NCBI GenBank assembly: GCA_020248265.1
Contig: JADCHX010000016.1
Span: 1 to 43,100 of the forward strand
Source: Rhodocyclaceae bacterium
GTDB lineage: Bacteria > Pseudomonadota > Gammaproteobacteria > Burkholderiales > CAIKXV01
Length of the DNA stretch: 43,100 nt
Direction of reading: 5' to 3'
The notes below the pieces were generated by a model. That model made no database searches. It was given only the letters and a program-made list of their open reading frames with translations, and was not told where the DNA came from. Position 1 is the first letter of the stretch. Each line of letters begins with the position of its first letter. Shown piece by piece: positions 1 through 9,724 of the stretch. Made by a program: the position numbers and the translations under genes.

Positions 1-1170
1 GGCCGCCACCAGTGCGTAGCTCCACGCGCCGCTGCCGTTCGCCGTCACCGTGCGAACGTTCCCCGTGCCCAGCGTGAGTGCGACCGTGGTGTTCGCTTCT
101 GCCGTGCCGCTGATCGTGGCGCCCTGCTCGGTCGCATTCACGACGTCGTCACCCGCAACGGTCGAGATCACCGGCGCCGCAGGCACCTGCGTGTCGATCG
201 TGATGCTTAGTGTGCCCGCCGTGCTCGTATTGCCCGCAGCGTCGCGCGCGGTGGCCGAGATCGTCTCCGCCCCCTGCCCCATCGCCGTGATGTCGGCCGC
301 CACCAGCGTGTAGCTCCACGCGCCGCTGCCGTTCGCCGTCACCGTGCGCACGTTCCCCGCGCCCAGCGTGAGGTCGACCGTCGCGTTCGCTTCCGCCGTA
401 CCGCTGATCGTGCCGCCCTGCTCGGCGGCGTTGACCACGTCGTCGCCCGCCACCGGTGCAATCGCAGGCGCTGCAGGCGCCAGCGTGTCGACCGTGATCG
501 CTCGTGTACCCGTCGGTCCCGCGTTGCCCGCTTCGTCGAACGCGGAGGCCGAAAGCGTCACCCCGCCCTGACCCATCGCGGTAATGTCGGCTGCCACCAG
601 CGTGTAGCTCCACGCGCCACTGCCGTTCGCGGCTACCGTGCGGATGTTCCCGCCCAGCGTGAGACGTACCGCCGCATTTGCTTCCGCCGTACCGATGATC
701 GTGGCGCCCTGCTCGGCGGCGTTGACGAAATCGTCGCCAGCCACCTGGGAAATCGCCGGCGCCGCAGGCGCCAGCGTATCGATTGCGACGATCCTGGTTC
801 CCGCTGAGCTCGTGTTGCCCGCTACGTCGCGCGCAGTGGCCGACAGCGTTTCAGGGCCCTGGCCCATCGCGGTAATGTCGGCCGCCACCAGCGTATAGCT
901 CCACGCGCCGCCGCCGTTCGCCGTCACCGTGCGAACGTTGCCCGTGCCCAGCGTGAGTGCGACCGTCGCGTTCGCTTCCGCCGTGCCACTGATCGTGGCG
1001 GCCTGCTCGGCGGCGTTGACAACGTCGTCGCCCGCCACCAGGCCGATGCTCGGCGCGGCCGGTGCCTGCGTGTCGATGACGATCGAGTACGCGGTGCTGG
1101 CGGCGCCCTGGTTGCCCACCGCGCTCTCGATCACCGCCCTGAACGCGTGCGCCCCCTCCGGCAGCGCCGG
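1..1170 (-). repeat. Near-identical tandem Ig-domain repeats inside the adhesin
   Basis: Four successive copies of a unit coding for one Ig-like domain are very similar at the DNA level. Measured from a shared anchor near 146, 440, 731 and 1025 the spacing is 294, 291 and 294 bases (98, 97, 98 codons). Each copy carries VAGDD, VNAAEQ, GTAEAN, GAWSYTL and AADITAMGQG-type motifs. Repeats further from the left edge are much more divergent. The array continues to the left of the window. Such high identity points to recent duplication or ongoing homogenisation. Confidence 0.85.
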
Positions 1171-4100
1171 GGTGGTGTAGCTCCAGGTCGAACCGGTGAC
1201 CGTCGCGCTTCCGAGCCGAGTGTCGCCGTCATAAACGGCAACTACCCCTGTGCCGAGCGTGCCGGTGATCGCCCCCGTGAGGGTCGGTGTGACATCGTCG
1301 GTGCGCCCGCCGGACGCCACCGGCCCAGTGAACAAACCCGCGTCGTCCGTGATGCCGGTGATGCTCGTCGTCGCCGCTGGGAGCGCCGCGTCGACGGTGA
1401 CCGCGTATTGGGTGCCGGTCGCCCCGCTGTTGCCGGCGCGGTCCTCGACCGCTGCGGTGAATCGGTGAACGGCGTTGGACAGGCCTGCCGTCGCAAATGT
1501 CCAGTTTGTGCCAGTGACCTGCGCGGTCCCGAGGCGCACGCCGTCGTCGTAGACTGCCACCACATCGCCCGGGGCGAGCGCCGCGCTGACGGTGCCCGCG
1601 ACCTGAAGCGTGTTGTCCGAGGTAAGCCCCCCGACCGCGACGGTCGTCCCGGGAACCCCGGCCGAGTCGGTGTTCCGGACTGCCGTCACCGCGGCTGTGG
1701 ATGTCGGGGCGGTCGTGTCGAGGGTAAAGCCACCGACGCTGCTCGGCGAGCTCGAGTTGCCCGCCACGTCGGTCACCACGGTAGACACCGTTACCGCTCC
1801 ATCGCCCAGCGTCGCACGCTGGGCCGCATTGAGCGTCACCGCCTGGGCACTGCCGTTACCGGTCAGCGTACGGCTCACCGTACCGGAGGCACCGGTGAGG
1901 GTGACGGCGATCTCGGCACCCGACTCCGCGCTCACCGACAGCACGCCGGACGGCGCCGTTGCCTCCGCAGCGGTGAGGAACCCGTCGCCGACCCCGACGA
2001 TGACCGGAGTGGGCGGCGTGAGATCGACGATGACCCTGCCAGGGAGCGCTGAAGGTGCACTCGCGTTGCCGGCGGCATCGACTTGCCGCACCAGGATCGC
2101 GCCGCTGGTGTACGCGCCCGCCGGCAGCGAGAAGGCAGTGCCGCTGCCCGCGAGCCACTGCGCGTCATTGTCGAGGCTGTACTGCCAGTTCGCCCCCGAC
2201 TCCAGCCCGGTGATCACGACGCTCGGGTCGCGGGTCACCCGGTCGATTGCGCTGCGACCAGTGTCCTGGGCGAGCGCGGCGATCAGCGTACCCGGTGCGA
2301 CGGTGTCGAGTACGAACCCACCTTCGGTACGCGTCGTCGCATTGCCCGCTGCGTCGACGCTCTGGGTGCTGGCGGTGACGCTACCCTGCCCGAGTGCCGC
2401 GAGGTCGGCGGGCGACAGCACGACCGAGACGGTGCCGGCGGCCACCGCTTTGGTGACCGTTCCGCTGCTGCCGGCGAACACTACACTGGTCGTGGCGCCG
2501 CTCTCCGAGACCACGCGAACCACCCCGGTTGCTGCGGCGGCTTCCGCCGCGGTCAACTGACCGTCGTGCAGCGGCGTGACGCTCAGCGTGGGCGCGAGCG
2601 TGTCGAGCGTGAATGCACCCTGGCTCCTCGATACCGCGTTGCCGGCTGCGTCTGTCGCCGTGGTCTGCACGGTAACGGCGCCCTGGCCAAGCTGTGCCAC
2701 GTCCGCGGCATTCAGGACCACGGCCTGCGCCGTGCTGTCGCCGACGAGCGTCTTCGCCACCGTTCCTGCAGTGCCGGTGAACTGTACGGTCACCGCTGCG
2801 CCCGGCTCGGCGTTCACCCGGATGACGCCTTGCGCAGCGGTCGCTTCCGAAAGGGTCTTGGCGTTGTCGCCGACCGCCACCACTCCGAGTGCTGGATCAC
2901 CGGTGTCGAGCACGAAACTGCCCATCGAGCGCAGACGGACATTGCCCGCCGCGTCGGTGGCCCTGGCGAGGATGCTGACCGGCCCCTCGCCGAGGGTGAC
3001 GAGTTCGGTCACGGACAGCGCATCCACCGTCTGTGCGGCACCCGTCGCCGCGAGGCTGCGCGTGACGGTGCCCAGCGAACCGCTGAGGGACACGTTCACG
3101 GCGGCACCGGACTCGGCGGTGACCGTGAGGAAGGGTGCGGTCGCTTCGGCGCGGGTCCTTGCTGCGTCGCCGGAGTCGGTTACCGCGAGGGCCGGTGCAG
3201 TGGTGTCGAGGGTGTAGCTGCGCGCGGTCTCAGGACCCTTGTTGCCGGCAAGGTCACTCACCTGCAGGCGGATGGTGTTCGCACCCGGAACCAGCGTCAC
3301 CCCGGCCCACGACACGGTGGTGCCGCTGACCGAGGCGGTGATGTCGGTCCGCGGGGTGCCGCCGTCTACCGAGGCGAAGAGGCGCTCGGAGGGGGCAAGC
3401 GGCGCACTCAGCGTCGCGGTCACCGTCTGCGCCGCGCTGCGGGTGAGGAAGTCGGTGCTGCTGCTGCCGGTATCGGCGGAGAGCGCGATGGCCGAGATCG
3501 TCGTGACCGGTGCCACGGTGTCGATACGCACGACGAGGGACGAGGATGCCGTACTCGTGTTGCCAGCGAGGTCTACGATCTTCGCGGTGAGCGCGCGGTC
3601 GCCGTCGAGCAACGTTCCGGAAGCGATGTCGACATAGCCGTTGTCGATGTTCGTTTCGGTGAGTACCGTGCTGCCGACGAGCCCGCCGTCGGCGAAGAGC
3701 TGTACCGTGTTGCCCGTGGTTGCCGCCTGGCCGTCGGTCCGGGCGACATCGAAGCGCACCCGCAGCGTCGGGGCGGCGGAGGCGGTGATGTCGTCGCTGC
3801 TCGACGAGCCGCTGTCGGACTGCGGACGCAGGTCGGGCGCCTGGGTCGGGGCGAGCGGAGCGATCGTGTCGAGAATGTCCGCCTGGGCCTGGGTGATCGC
3901 GTTGAGGTCGGTGGCAGCCGCGATCTCGACGGTGGCGTTGCTTATCTCCGTGTCCGGGCGGGTGGTGGCCGGACCGGCGGCGGTGAGCAGCGCAGGTCCG
4001 AGATCGACCGAGGGCCCGCCGGCGGTGACCGCCGACACGAGGTTGTCGAACACCTCGTTCGATGCCTGGGTACCGTCGAGCCCTGCCGCAGGTGCCGATG

Positions 4101-7100
4101 CCGCCAGCATGGCCACGGTCGCGATCTGGGCGGCCGCCTTCTGGACCGCCAGCGCCTCCGCGTCGCCGGGCGCCGCGGTCAGCGGGTCGAACGTGAGCAG
4201 GTCGACCCCGGGCGGAAGACCGAGCTTCGCGACAATCTGCGCCACGGCATCGGACGAAGACAGCGCGTTGGCCTCGGCGTAGCCCTGCACCAGCGTGGTC
4301 AGCGGCGACACCGTCGTCGAGCCCTGCGGCGCGCGGTAGATCACCGTGTTCGGAACGCCAGTATCGATGTTGACGCCACCGATCGCCATGATCGTCCCGG
4401 CGGGCGTGCTCGGGGGCAGGAAGAAGTTGCCGCTGTCGTTGGTCACCCGGCCGGTGTCGACATCGGCCGTGCCGTCGAGGTCGGTGTCGATCCAGATCTG
4501 GGCGCCGCGGATGTAGCCGTCGATCAGGCTGCCGCTGGGCACGCTGACGGGCTGCCCGGTGAGCGCAGCCGCCGCATTGCCTGCGACATCGCGGATGGCG
4601 CCGGTGCCGGGAGGCACATAGGAAAGGGTAACCGCGCTGCCGTTGGGCACGGCGGCAGCCAGCGTGAGCACGATCTGGATCCCGGTCACGGCCGCGCCGG
4701 TGACGGCGACCGGCGCGCCGTCGGCCGTCACGGTGAAGCTCTCCGCGGCAGGCGCCACGCCGGAATCCAGGGCCGTGGCTTCGGTATACGCAAGTATCAG
4801 GGTGTCGCCGTTGAGCTCGGCCGAGGCCAGCACGGGTGCGACGGTGTCGATCGCGAACGAGGTCCCGGACGACGTGGTGACATTGCCCGCCGCATCGGTC
4901 GCGATCGCCGATACGGCGACATTGCCCTGGCCCAGCGTCGTGAGTTCGGTGCCCGACAACGACAGGGTCTGCGCCACCCCGGTGCCGGTGACCGCGCGGT
5001 TGACCGTACCCGAGGAACCGGTCAGCGTGACGTTCGCCGTCACGCCGTTCTCGACAGTGATCGTCAGCGCACCGGCGCCCGCTTCCGCTGCGGTCTTGGC
5101 GGCATCGCCAGCGACGCTCACCGAGAGCGACGGCGCCAGCGTGTCGAGCGTGAACGCGCCCGAGCTGCTGCTCGTGACGTTGCCGGCAGCATCGGCCGCG
5201 GTGGTGGTGACACTGACCGAGCCTTCACCGAGGGTGGCGAGCTCGGACACGGAGAGCGTCACCGCCTGCACCGACCCGGTACCGGTGAGCGCGCGCGTGA
5301 CTACGCCCGACTGTCCGGTGAACTGGACCAGGACGGCCGCCCCGGTAGCGGCGGTGATGCCGATGACCCCAGCGGTGTCCGTCGCCTCGACGGCGGTCTT
5401 GTCCGCATCCCCGCGCGCCTGCACGGTGAGGCTGGGCGGCGTCGTGAACAGGCTGAACCCGCCGGTAGCGCTGGAGATGGTGTTGCCGGCCGCGTCGTTC
5501 ACGTTGGTGGCAACGGCGACCGCGCCGTTGCCCAGCGTGACGACCTCGCCCGGCGTGAGGGCGACCGGTTGCGCGCTGCCCGTACCGACGAGCGTCTTCG
5601 TTACCGAACCCGAGCCGCCGGTGAACGTCACGGTCACGCTCGCGCCGCTTTCGGCCGTCACCGTGAGCACACCGCCTGCGGCGGCCGCCGAGGCGGCGGA
5701 CTTCACGTTCGAGCCGATCGCCTGCACGCTTGCCGCGGGCGCCTGGGTGTCCAGCACGAAGCCGCCGGTCGTACGCGTCGTCACGTTGCCGGCGAGGTCG
5801 GTTGCCGTCGTCGTCACGGTCACCGGACCTTCGCCAAGCGTTGCCAGATTGGCGCTGTCGAGCGTCACGGCCTGTGCCGCGCCGGTCCCGGTGAGCGAAC
5901 GGGTGACTTGCCCGGCGGAGCCCGCGATCACGACCGCCACCGCAGCGCCGGTCTCGGCCGTGACCTCGACGACACCGCCGGCCGCAGTGGCTTCAGCTGC
6001 CGTCTTCGCCGCATCGCCCATCGCGGCGACGGAAAGCGTCGGGGCCGCGCCGTCGATCGTCACCGACAGCGCAGCAGACTGCGCGCTCGCGTTCCCGCCT
6101 GTGTCGGTCAGCCTCGCGCTCAGACTTTGCGGGCCGTCGGCGAGCGGATTGAGCGTGAGGTCGATCCGGCCTGCAGCGATGTCCGCCGCAGACAGCACCG
6201 CTACCGCCACCACCGTGGTTCCCGCGAACACCCGGACGGTGTCGCCGGCCACGGCCGCACTGCCATCGAGGGCGGTGGTGTTGAAGGTGATCCGTACCGT
6301 CGGCGTCGGGTTGCGCGTGATGTTGTCGGTGGCGGATCCACCGGTGTCGGAAGCCGCCAGCACGTCAGGAGCGGCGATGGGCGCGGCCGGTGCCGTGCGG
6401 TCGAGCGACTGCCCCTGGACCAGCGACACCTGCCCGATGGAGGTCGCGCTGGCGATACTGCTGGACGTGCTCGCTAGCGCCGCCGACGTCGACGTCGTCA
6501 CCCGACCGCCGCCGCTACCCGTGAGCAACGCATCGATCGTCGCATTGGCGGTGAGATCGATCGCCGTGCCGCCGCCAATGGCGGCGAGCGTGTTGGCGAC
6601 GATCGTGCTCGCCACCTGCGCCGCACTGAGCCCCGTCGCCGGGTTGGCCATGGCCGTCATCAGCAGAGAGGCGAACTGGGCGGCCGCCTTCTGCACCGGC
6701 AGCGCGCTGGTGTCCGTGGCGGACAGTGGATCGTAGGTAAGCAGATCGACGCCGGGCAGCCCGAGGCCGTTCTGGATCACGGTTTCGGCCGCGGACGCGC
6801 TCAAGCCTGGATTGGCCTTCATGTAGGCGTCGATCAGCGTGGTGATCGGGTTCACCACCGAGGCTCCCGCCGGCGCGCGCAACGCGACCGTATTGACGAT
6901 GCCGGTGTCGATGTTGACCCCGCCCACGGCGATTACCGCGCCGACCGGTGCGCCAGGCGGCAGGAAGAAGTTGCCATTGGCATCGGTCAGCACGCCCACG
7001 AGCGCCTCGCCCGATTCGGCGACCCCGTTGCCATTGGCATCGATGTAGATCTGCGCGCCGCGCACGTAGCCGTCGGCCACGATGCCCGACGAGAAGGCGA

Positions 7101-7917
7101 AGCTCGCCACGTCGACGCCAGTCGGACCCTGGAGGCCGTTGGCGTCGTCGCTGGCCGTGGGGTCGGTGTAGGTCAGCCGCACCAGCGATCCGCTGCCGAT
7201 CGACGAGGCAACGGTGAGCGTGGCGGTGCTGCCCGAGGTGGTGACAGCCGAGACCGTGGTCGGGGTGCCATTGACCGTGACCGAGAAAGCGCTCGTCGCC
7301 ACAGCATTGGCGTCCAGCGCGCCGCTGAAGGTGATGACGATCTGTGTGCCGCTCGCCGACATGGAAACGGCCGTGGGCGATGTCGCGGTGCTGCTGCCGG
7401 TCGCGGAAGACGTGCTGCCGCCGGTCGCAGGCGGCGTGCTGGATCCGCCGCCGCCCGCCGCCGCCGCGGCCACGCCGAGCGCCATGCCCGCGATCAGCAG
7501 CCCCTGGCCGCTGGCGCCTGCGGCGACCCCCGCCGCCGGAGACACGGTCGTGCCGGTAGCCGAGGACGCAGTCGTGCCGGCGATGCTCTCGCCACCGGTG
7601 CCCGCCAGGGGCGCGTCGGCCGGAGCCTGCGCGACCACCATCCCGAGCGATTGCGTGTCCGCCGGCACGGCGTCGAGCCCGTCAAGCGCGGCGCGGCGCG
7701 GCTCGTCACAGGCGACGACCTCTTCCGCGTCTTCTACCCGCTTCCCACGTACCAACGCCGCTCGCTGCTTCGGCGGGGGGAGCACTGGGCTCTGCCCGTC
7801 GAGCAAGGCAATCCGGGGCGCCGCTGGAACCCGCGCTTCGGGCTGCGCTGGAGCCGTCCGGGTCTTGCTGGAAGCGATGCTCTCGTTGATCGCAGACGGC
7901 CCGCACGACTCACTCAT
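1..7917 (-). CDS. Giant Ig-repeat surface adhesin, N-terminal part (3' end beyond the window)
   Basis: Reading the minus strand from ATG at 7917 gives 2639 sense codons with no stop, ending exactly at base 1. An AGGAG lies 9 bases before the ATG. There is no Sec signal peptide; residues 1-135 are polar, then about 138-154 form a hydrophobic Ala/Gly stretch followed by a Gly run, as seen near the N-terminus of large type I-secreted adhesins. About 180-270 is a SwmB-like Ig domain. About 282-430 is a module with a calcium-loop-like sequence (DANGNG), FFLPPG, and a helical part. A second SwmB-like domain plus the same module recur at about 1020-1300. The rest is tandem Ig-like domains of about 100 residues with the ends DAAGN and LDT.AP. 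The role inferred is cell-surface adhesion or biofilm. Secretion type cannot be checked because the C-terminus is absent. Confidence 0.88.
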   Translation of the reverse strand, partial: MSESCGPSAINESIASSKTRTAPAQPEARVPAAPRIALLDGQSPVLPPPKQRAALVRGKRVEDAEEVVACDEPRRAALDGLDAVPADTQSLGMVVAQAPADAPLAGTGGESIAGTTASSATGTTVSPAAGVAAGASGQGLLIAGMALGVAAAAAGGGGSSTPPATGGSTSSATGSSTATSPTAVSMSASGTQIVITFSGALDANAVATSAFSVTVNGTPTTVSAVTTSGSTATLTVASSIGSGSLVRLTYTDPTASDDANGLQGPTGVDVASFAFSSGIVADGYVRGAQIYIDANGNGVAESGEALVGVLTDANGNFFLPPGAPVGAVIAVGGVNIDTGIVNTVALRAPAGASVVNPITTLIDAYMKANPGLSASAAETVIQNGLGLPGVDLLTYDPLSATDTSALPVQKAAAQFASLLMTAMANPATGLSAAQVASTIVANTLAAIGGGTAIDLTANATIDALLTGSGGGRVTTSTSAALASTSSSIASATSIGQVSLVQGQSLDRTAPAAPIAAPDVLAASDTGGSATDNITRNPTPTVRITFNTTALDGSAAVAGDTVRVFAGTTVVAVAVLSAADIAAGRIDLTLNPLADGPQSLSARLTDTGGNASAQSAALSVTIDGAAPTLSVAAMGDAAKTAAEATAAGGVVEVTAETGAAVAVVIAGSAGQVTRSLTGTGAAQAVTLDSANLATLGEGPVTVTTTATDLAGNVTTRTTGGFVLDTQAPAASVQAIGSNVKSAASAAAAGGVLTVTAESGASVTVTFTGGSGSVTKTLVGTGSAQPVALTPGEVVTLGNGAVAVATNVNDAAGNTISSATGGFSLFTTPPSLTVQARGDADKTAVEATDTAGVIGITAATGAAVLVQFTGQSGVVTRALTGTGSVQAVTLSVSELATLGEGSVSVTTTAADAAGNVTSSSSGAFTLDTLAPSLSVSVAGDAAKTAAEAGAGALTITVENGVTANVTLTGSSGTVNRAVTGTGVAQTLSLSGTELTTLGQGNVAVSAIATDAAGNVTTSSGTSFAIDTVAPVLASAELNGDTLILAYTEATALDSGVAPAAESFTVTADGAPVAVTGAAVTGIQIVLTLAAAVPNGSAVTLSYVPPGTGAIRDVAGNAAAALTGQPVSVPSGSLIDGYIRGAQIWIDTDLDGTADVDTGRVTNDSGNFFLPPSTPAGTIMAIGGVNIDTGVPNTVIYRAPQGSTTVSPLTTLVQGYAEANALSSSDAVAQIVAKLGLPPGVDLLTFDPLTAAPGDAEALAVQKAAAQIATVAMLAASAPAAGLDGTQASNEVFDNLVSAVTAGGPSVDLGPALLTAAGPATTRPDTEISNATVEIAAATDLNAITQAQADILDTIAPLAPTQAPDLRPQSDSGSSSSDDITASAAPTLRVRFDVARTDGQAATTGNTVQLFADGGLVGSTVLTETNIDNGYVDIASGTLLDGDRALTAKIVDLAGNTSTASSSLVVRIDTVAPVTTISAIALSADTGSSSTDFLTRSAAQTVTATLSAPLAPSERLFASVDGGTPRTDITASVSGTTVSWAGVTLVPGANTIRLQVSDLAGNKGPETARSYTLDTTAPALAVTDSGDAARTRAEATAPFLTVTAESGAAVNVSLSGSLGTVTRSLAATGAAQTVDALSVTELVTLGEGPVSILARATDAAGNVRLRSMGSFVLDTGDPALGVVAVGDNAKTLSEATAAQGVIRVNAEPGAAVTVQFTGTAGTVAKTLVGDSTAQAVVLNAADVAQLGQGAVTVQTTATDAAGNAVSRSQGAFTLDTLAPTLSVTPLHDGQLTAAEAAAATGVVRVVSESGATTSVVFAGSSGTVTKAVAAGTVSVVLSPADLAALGQGSVTASTQSVDAAGNATTRTEGGFVLDTVAPGTLIAALAQDTGRSAIDRVTRDPSVVITGLESGANWQYSLDNDAQWLAGSGTAFSLPAGAYTSGAILVRQVDAAGNASAPSALPGRVIVDLTPPTPVIVGVGDGFLTAAEATAPSGVLSVSAESGAEIAVTLTGASGTVSRTLTGNGSAQAVTLNAAQRATLGDGAVTVSTVVTDVAGNSSSPSSVGGFTLDTTAPTSTAAVTAVRNTDSAGVPGTTVAVGGLTSDNTLQVAGTVSAALAPGDVVAVYDDGVRLGTAQVTGTNWTFATAGLSNAVHRFTAAVEDRAGNSGATGTQYAVTVDAALPAATTSITGITDDAGLFTGPVASGGRTDDVTPTLTGAITGTLGTGVVAVYDGDTRLGSATVTGSTWSYTTPALPEGAHAFRAVIESAVGNQGAASTAYSIVIDTQAPAAPSIGLVAGDDVVNAAEQAATISGTAEANATVALTLGTGNVRTVTANGGGAWSYTLVAADITAMGQGPETLSATARDVAGNTSSAGTRIVAIDTLAPAAPAISQVAGDDFVNAAEQGATIIGTAEANAAVRLTLGGNIRTVAANGSGAWSYTLVAADITAMGQGGVTLSASAFDEAGNAGPTGTRAITVDTLAPAAPAIAPVAGDDVVNAAEQGGTISGTAEANATVDLTLGAGNVRTVTANGSGAWSYTLVAADITAMGQGAETISATARDAAGNTSTAGTLSITIDTQVPAAPVISTVAGDDVVNATEQGATISGTAEANTTVALTLGTGNVRTVTANGSGAWSYALVAA

Positions 7918-8243
7918 GCTATCGACTCCTGATTGTCATTTTCCCGCAATGTAAACCGCCGCCTCTTGTCCGCTTCCTGTGCCCTTCGAGTCAGGCTCTC
8001 GACCACTTCCTTCCGGTTGCGAAACTCTCGTATGGCTGGATCCGCGCAGATAGCTGATAACCAGCGGACATTACCGCTGCAAAACCCGTTCTCGCATCCT
8101 CAACATTGATGATTGACCGACCTGCCCCTCCCACCCGTACCAACGCGAAGTTGTAACCGTTCAAACCGCGACGCCTATTGACAGCGCGCCAGATCCGATG
8201 CAGGCGCAGCACGGTGTGAGCCACATCCTGATCGAGGCAGACA
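7918..8243. other. Non-coding stretch upstream of the adhesin
   Basis: About 325 bases separate the adhesin start from the transposase scrap. A 77-codon minus-strand frame (8224-7991, GTG start) exists but resembles nothing I recognise, has no ribosome-binding site, and lies where the adhesin leader would be. I treat the stretch as leader and regulatory DNA. Base composition is lower in GC than the adhesin. Confidence 0.5.
8054..8082 (-). promoter_or_regulatory. Candidate promoter for the adhesin gene
   Basis: On the minus strand TTGCAG (8082-8077) is followed by exactly 17 bases and TATCAG (8059-8054). This would give a leader of about 130 bases before the adhesin ATG at 7917. The match to the sigma-70 consensus is moderate (4/6 in each box) and was found by eye, so it is only a candidate. 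Confidence 0.3.
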
Positions 8244-8330
8244 GGGCCGGGCCGGCCGATCCAGCACGGCTACATCGCGAGCTTCAACGAAATGCTGCGC
8301 GATGAGTTCCCCGGACCGAACTCACCGCGT
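8244..8330 (+). pseudogene. IS3-family transposase (OrfB) fragment
   Basis: The frame starting at 8244 reads GRPIQHGYIASFNEMLRDEF. This matches the well-conserved segment of IS3-family OrfB integrases around the catalytic Glu (typically GKP.QN..IESFNGRLRDE). Here the catalytic position is Ala (IASFN instead of IESFN). A TGA lies a few codons upstream and the similarity stops just after DEF, so it is a scrap of roughly 25 codons. It marks an old insertion next to the low-GC LuxR gene. Confidence 0.6.
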
Positions 8331-8375
8331 TGCTGGCGACAGGCCTGTCTACTGCCTAGCGGCAGGGAGCTGACC

Positions 8376-9518
8376 TCATCCCCGAATCGGCAGCGCCATC
8401 AGCACGCGAACCAGATCGGTTTGACGCTCCACACCTGCTTTGTCCATGATGCGCTGAATGTGGGTGCGAACAGTAGCCAGTGCTACGGCCTGTTGTTGTG
8501 CAATCTGCTTGGCATTTGCACCGCCTGCTATTCCCGCAGCAACGCGGGCTTCGGCGGGTGTCAGACCAAAGCATTCAGCCACGATGAATGGGTCGATGAC
8601 GCGCTGGTTGGCGTTGGGGTCATGCAAAACAACCAGCGCACGGGACGTGTGCCCAAAAGCGCCCATGGTTTGGGCGGGGTGGATGGCACTGATGAAGGCC
8701 AGCCATGCCTTGCCGTCGGGTCTGGTCAATGAAACCGCGCGCTTGTTCTTTGACGCTGTAGCGTCTGGCGCGGGGCTTGACAGTTGCAGGCCATGAATTG
8801 CCTCTGTCAAGGCGCTGTCGCTGGCCCTGTCTCGGCAGGTCAAGAAACCGCCTTGCTCAGCCACCACATCGCCCTGCGCCAGCAGTGCCAGCGCAGCCGG
8901 ATTGCGGTGCCAGATGCCGCGGGTTTCGTCCAGCAGCAGCATCGGGTAATTGAACTGCCCGAGCAACTCACGAGCCATGCCAAGTTCTGCATAGGATTCG
9001 CGGATGTGGACGAAATTCGAAAACGCTTCCGTCAGGTGATGCTTGACCTGCTCCAGCAGCGGCAGCTCCGCCGGACCAATGGGTTGGCTGCCATGGCCGC
9101 GCATGATGCCCAGCATGAACAGCACTTCGTCGTTATCGATCAGCTTGGTACCCGACAGATATCGCCCGCCATGCGGGATCAGGAAGTCTTGGTAGAAAGC
9201 GCTGGCAGCAACATACCCATCGTCAAAATGCTCATGGCAATGCATCCACTGTGTGATGGGCGTCGCCAGTGCGGGTGCTATACGTGGGTTGGATGCATGA
9301 AAAAAACGGATGTAGTCCAGTGCTGCCTCGGGTGGGGCTACGCCGCCTTCGGCGCTGAACAACAGGCCGCCGGTCCTCTTGTCAATACCGATGACCTGCA
9401 CACCCCAAAGGCCAAGCAAATCAGAAAGCGCGGCAAAAGGCTTGCGCCAGTCTGTGCGGCCAGCCGCCGCTGCGTAAAAATCTGAAAAGATGGAATCGGC
9501 TTGCAGCATGTCTGTCAT
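8376..9518 (-). CDS. LuxR-type helix-turn-helix transcriptional regulator
   Basis: The last 60 or so residues form a LuxR-type DNA-binding domain: FGLTPAEARVAAGIAGG, then AKQIAQQQAVALATVRTHI and QRIMDKAGVERQTDLVRVL. The upstream 300 residues have no receiver domain or Walker motif; they look like a PAS/GAF-like sensory region (RGIWHRNPAALALL is PAS-like). The frame opens at a TTG at 9572, but ATG at 9518 is preferred; neither has a clear ribosome-binding site. A sampled 60-base line (8941-9000) is 52 percent GC against roughly 65-70 percent in the surrounding genes, and an IS3 scrap sits just past the 3' end, so the gene may have been acquired. The target genes are unknown. Confidence 0.8.
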   Translation of the reverse strand: MTDMLQADSIFSDFYAAAAGRTDWRKPFAALSDLLGLWGVQVIGIDKRTGGLLFSAEGGVAPPEAALDYIRFFHASNPRIAPALATPITQWMHCHEHFDDGYVAASAFYQDFLIPHGGRYLSGTKLIDNDEVLFMLGIMRGHGSQPIGPAELPLLEQVKHHLTEAFSNFVHIRESYAELGMARELLGQFNYPMLLLDETRGIWHRNPAALALLAQGDVVAEQGGFLTCRDRASDSALTEAIHGLQLSSPAPDATASKNKRAVSLTRPDGKAWLAFISAIHPAQTMGAFGHTSRALVVLHDPNANQRVIDPFIVAECFGLTPAEARVAAGIAGGANAKQIAQQQAVALATVRTHIQRIMDKAGVERQTDLVRVLMALPIRG

Positions 9519-9607
9519 CTGACTTTGCGAGGGGAAAAATGATACCCACAGACCACTGATTGAAGTCAACAAGATTACCCGCCATCCCGCGCACTGCCTG
9601 GAGCCGC

Positions 9608-9703
9608 ATGTGGCGGCCGACGGCCTACCGCTTCAAGGTCTATCATGCGATTCAGGTCGAAGAAAACGAATCGCTGTTTCCGGTGACGCTCGCTATGCGC
9701 TGA
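9608..9703 (+). other. Short frame before the first Bug gene, possibly a gene remnant
   Basis: ATG at 9608 opens a 31-codon frame with protein-like composition (RFKVYHAIQVEENESLFPV) ending in TGA at 9703, 22 bases before the Bug start. It has no ribosome-binding site. It could be the tail of a lost gene or a chance frame; no family is recognised. Confidence 0.2.
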
Positions 9704-9724
9704 GCGCACACGGAGGAGGGAAAC

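Noticed and set aside
2083-6477. A 1464-codon plus-strand frame rich in Arg and Gly
   Set aside because: It is the shadow of the minus-strand adhesin, which has proper Ig motifs, a ribosome-binding site and no stop over the full 7.9 kb.
7991-8224. A 77-codon minus-strand frame between the adhesin and the IS3 scrap
   Set aside because: No ribosome-binding site and no family; it lies in the adhesin leader.
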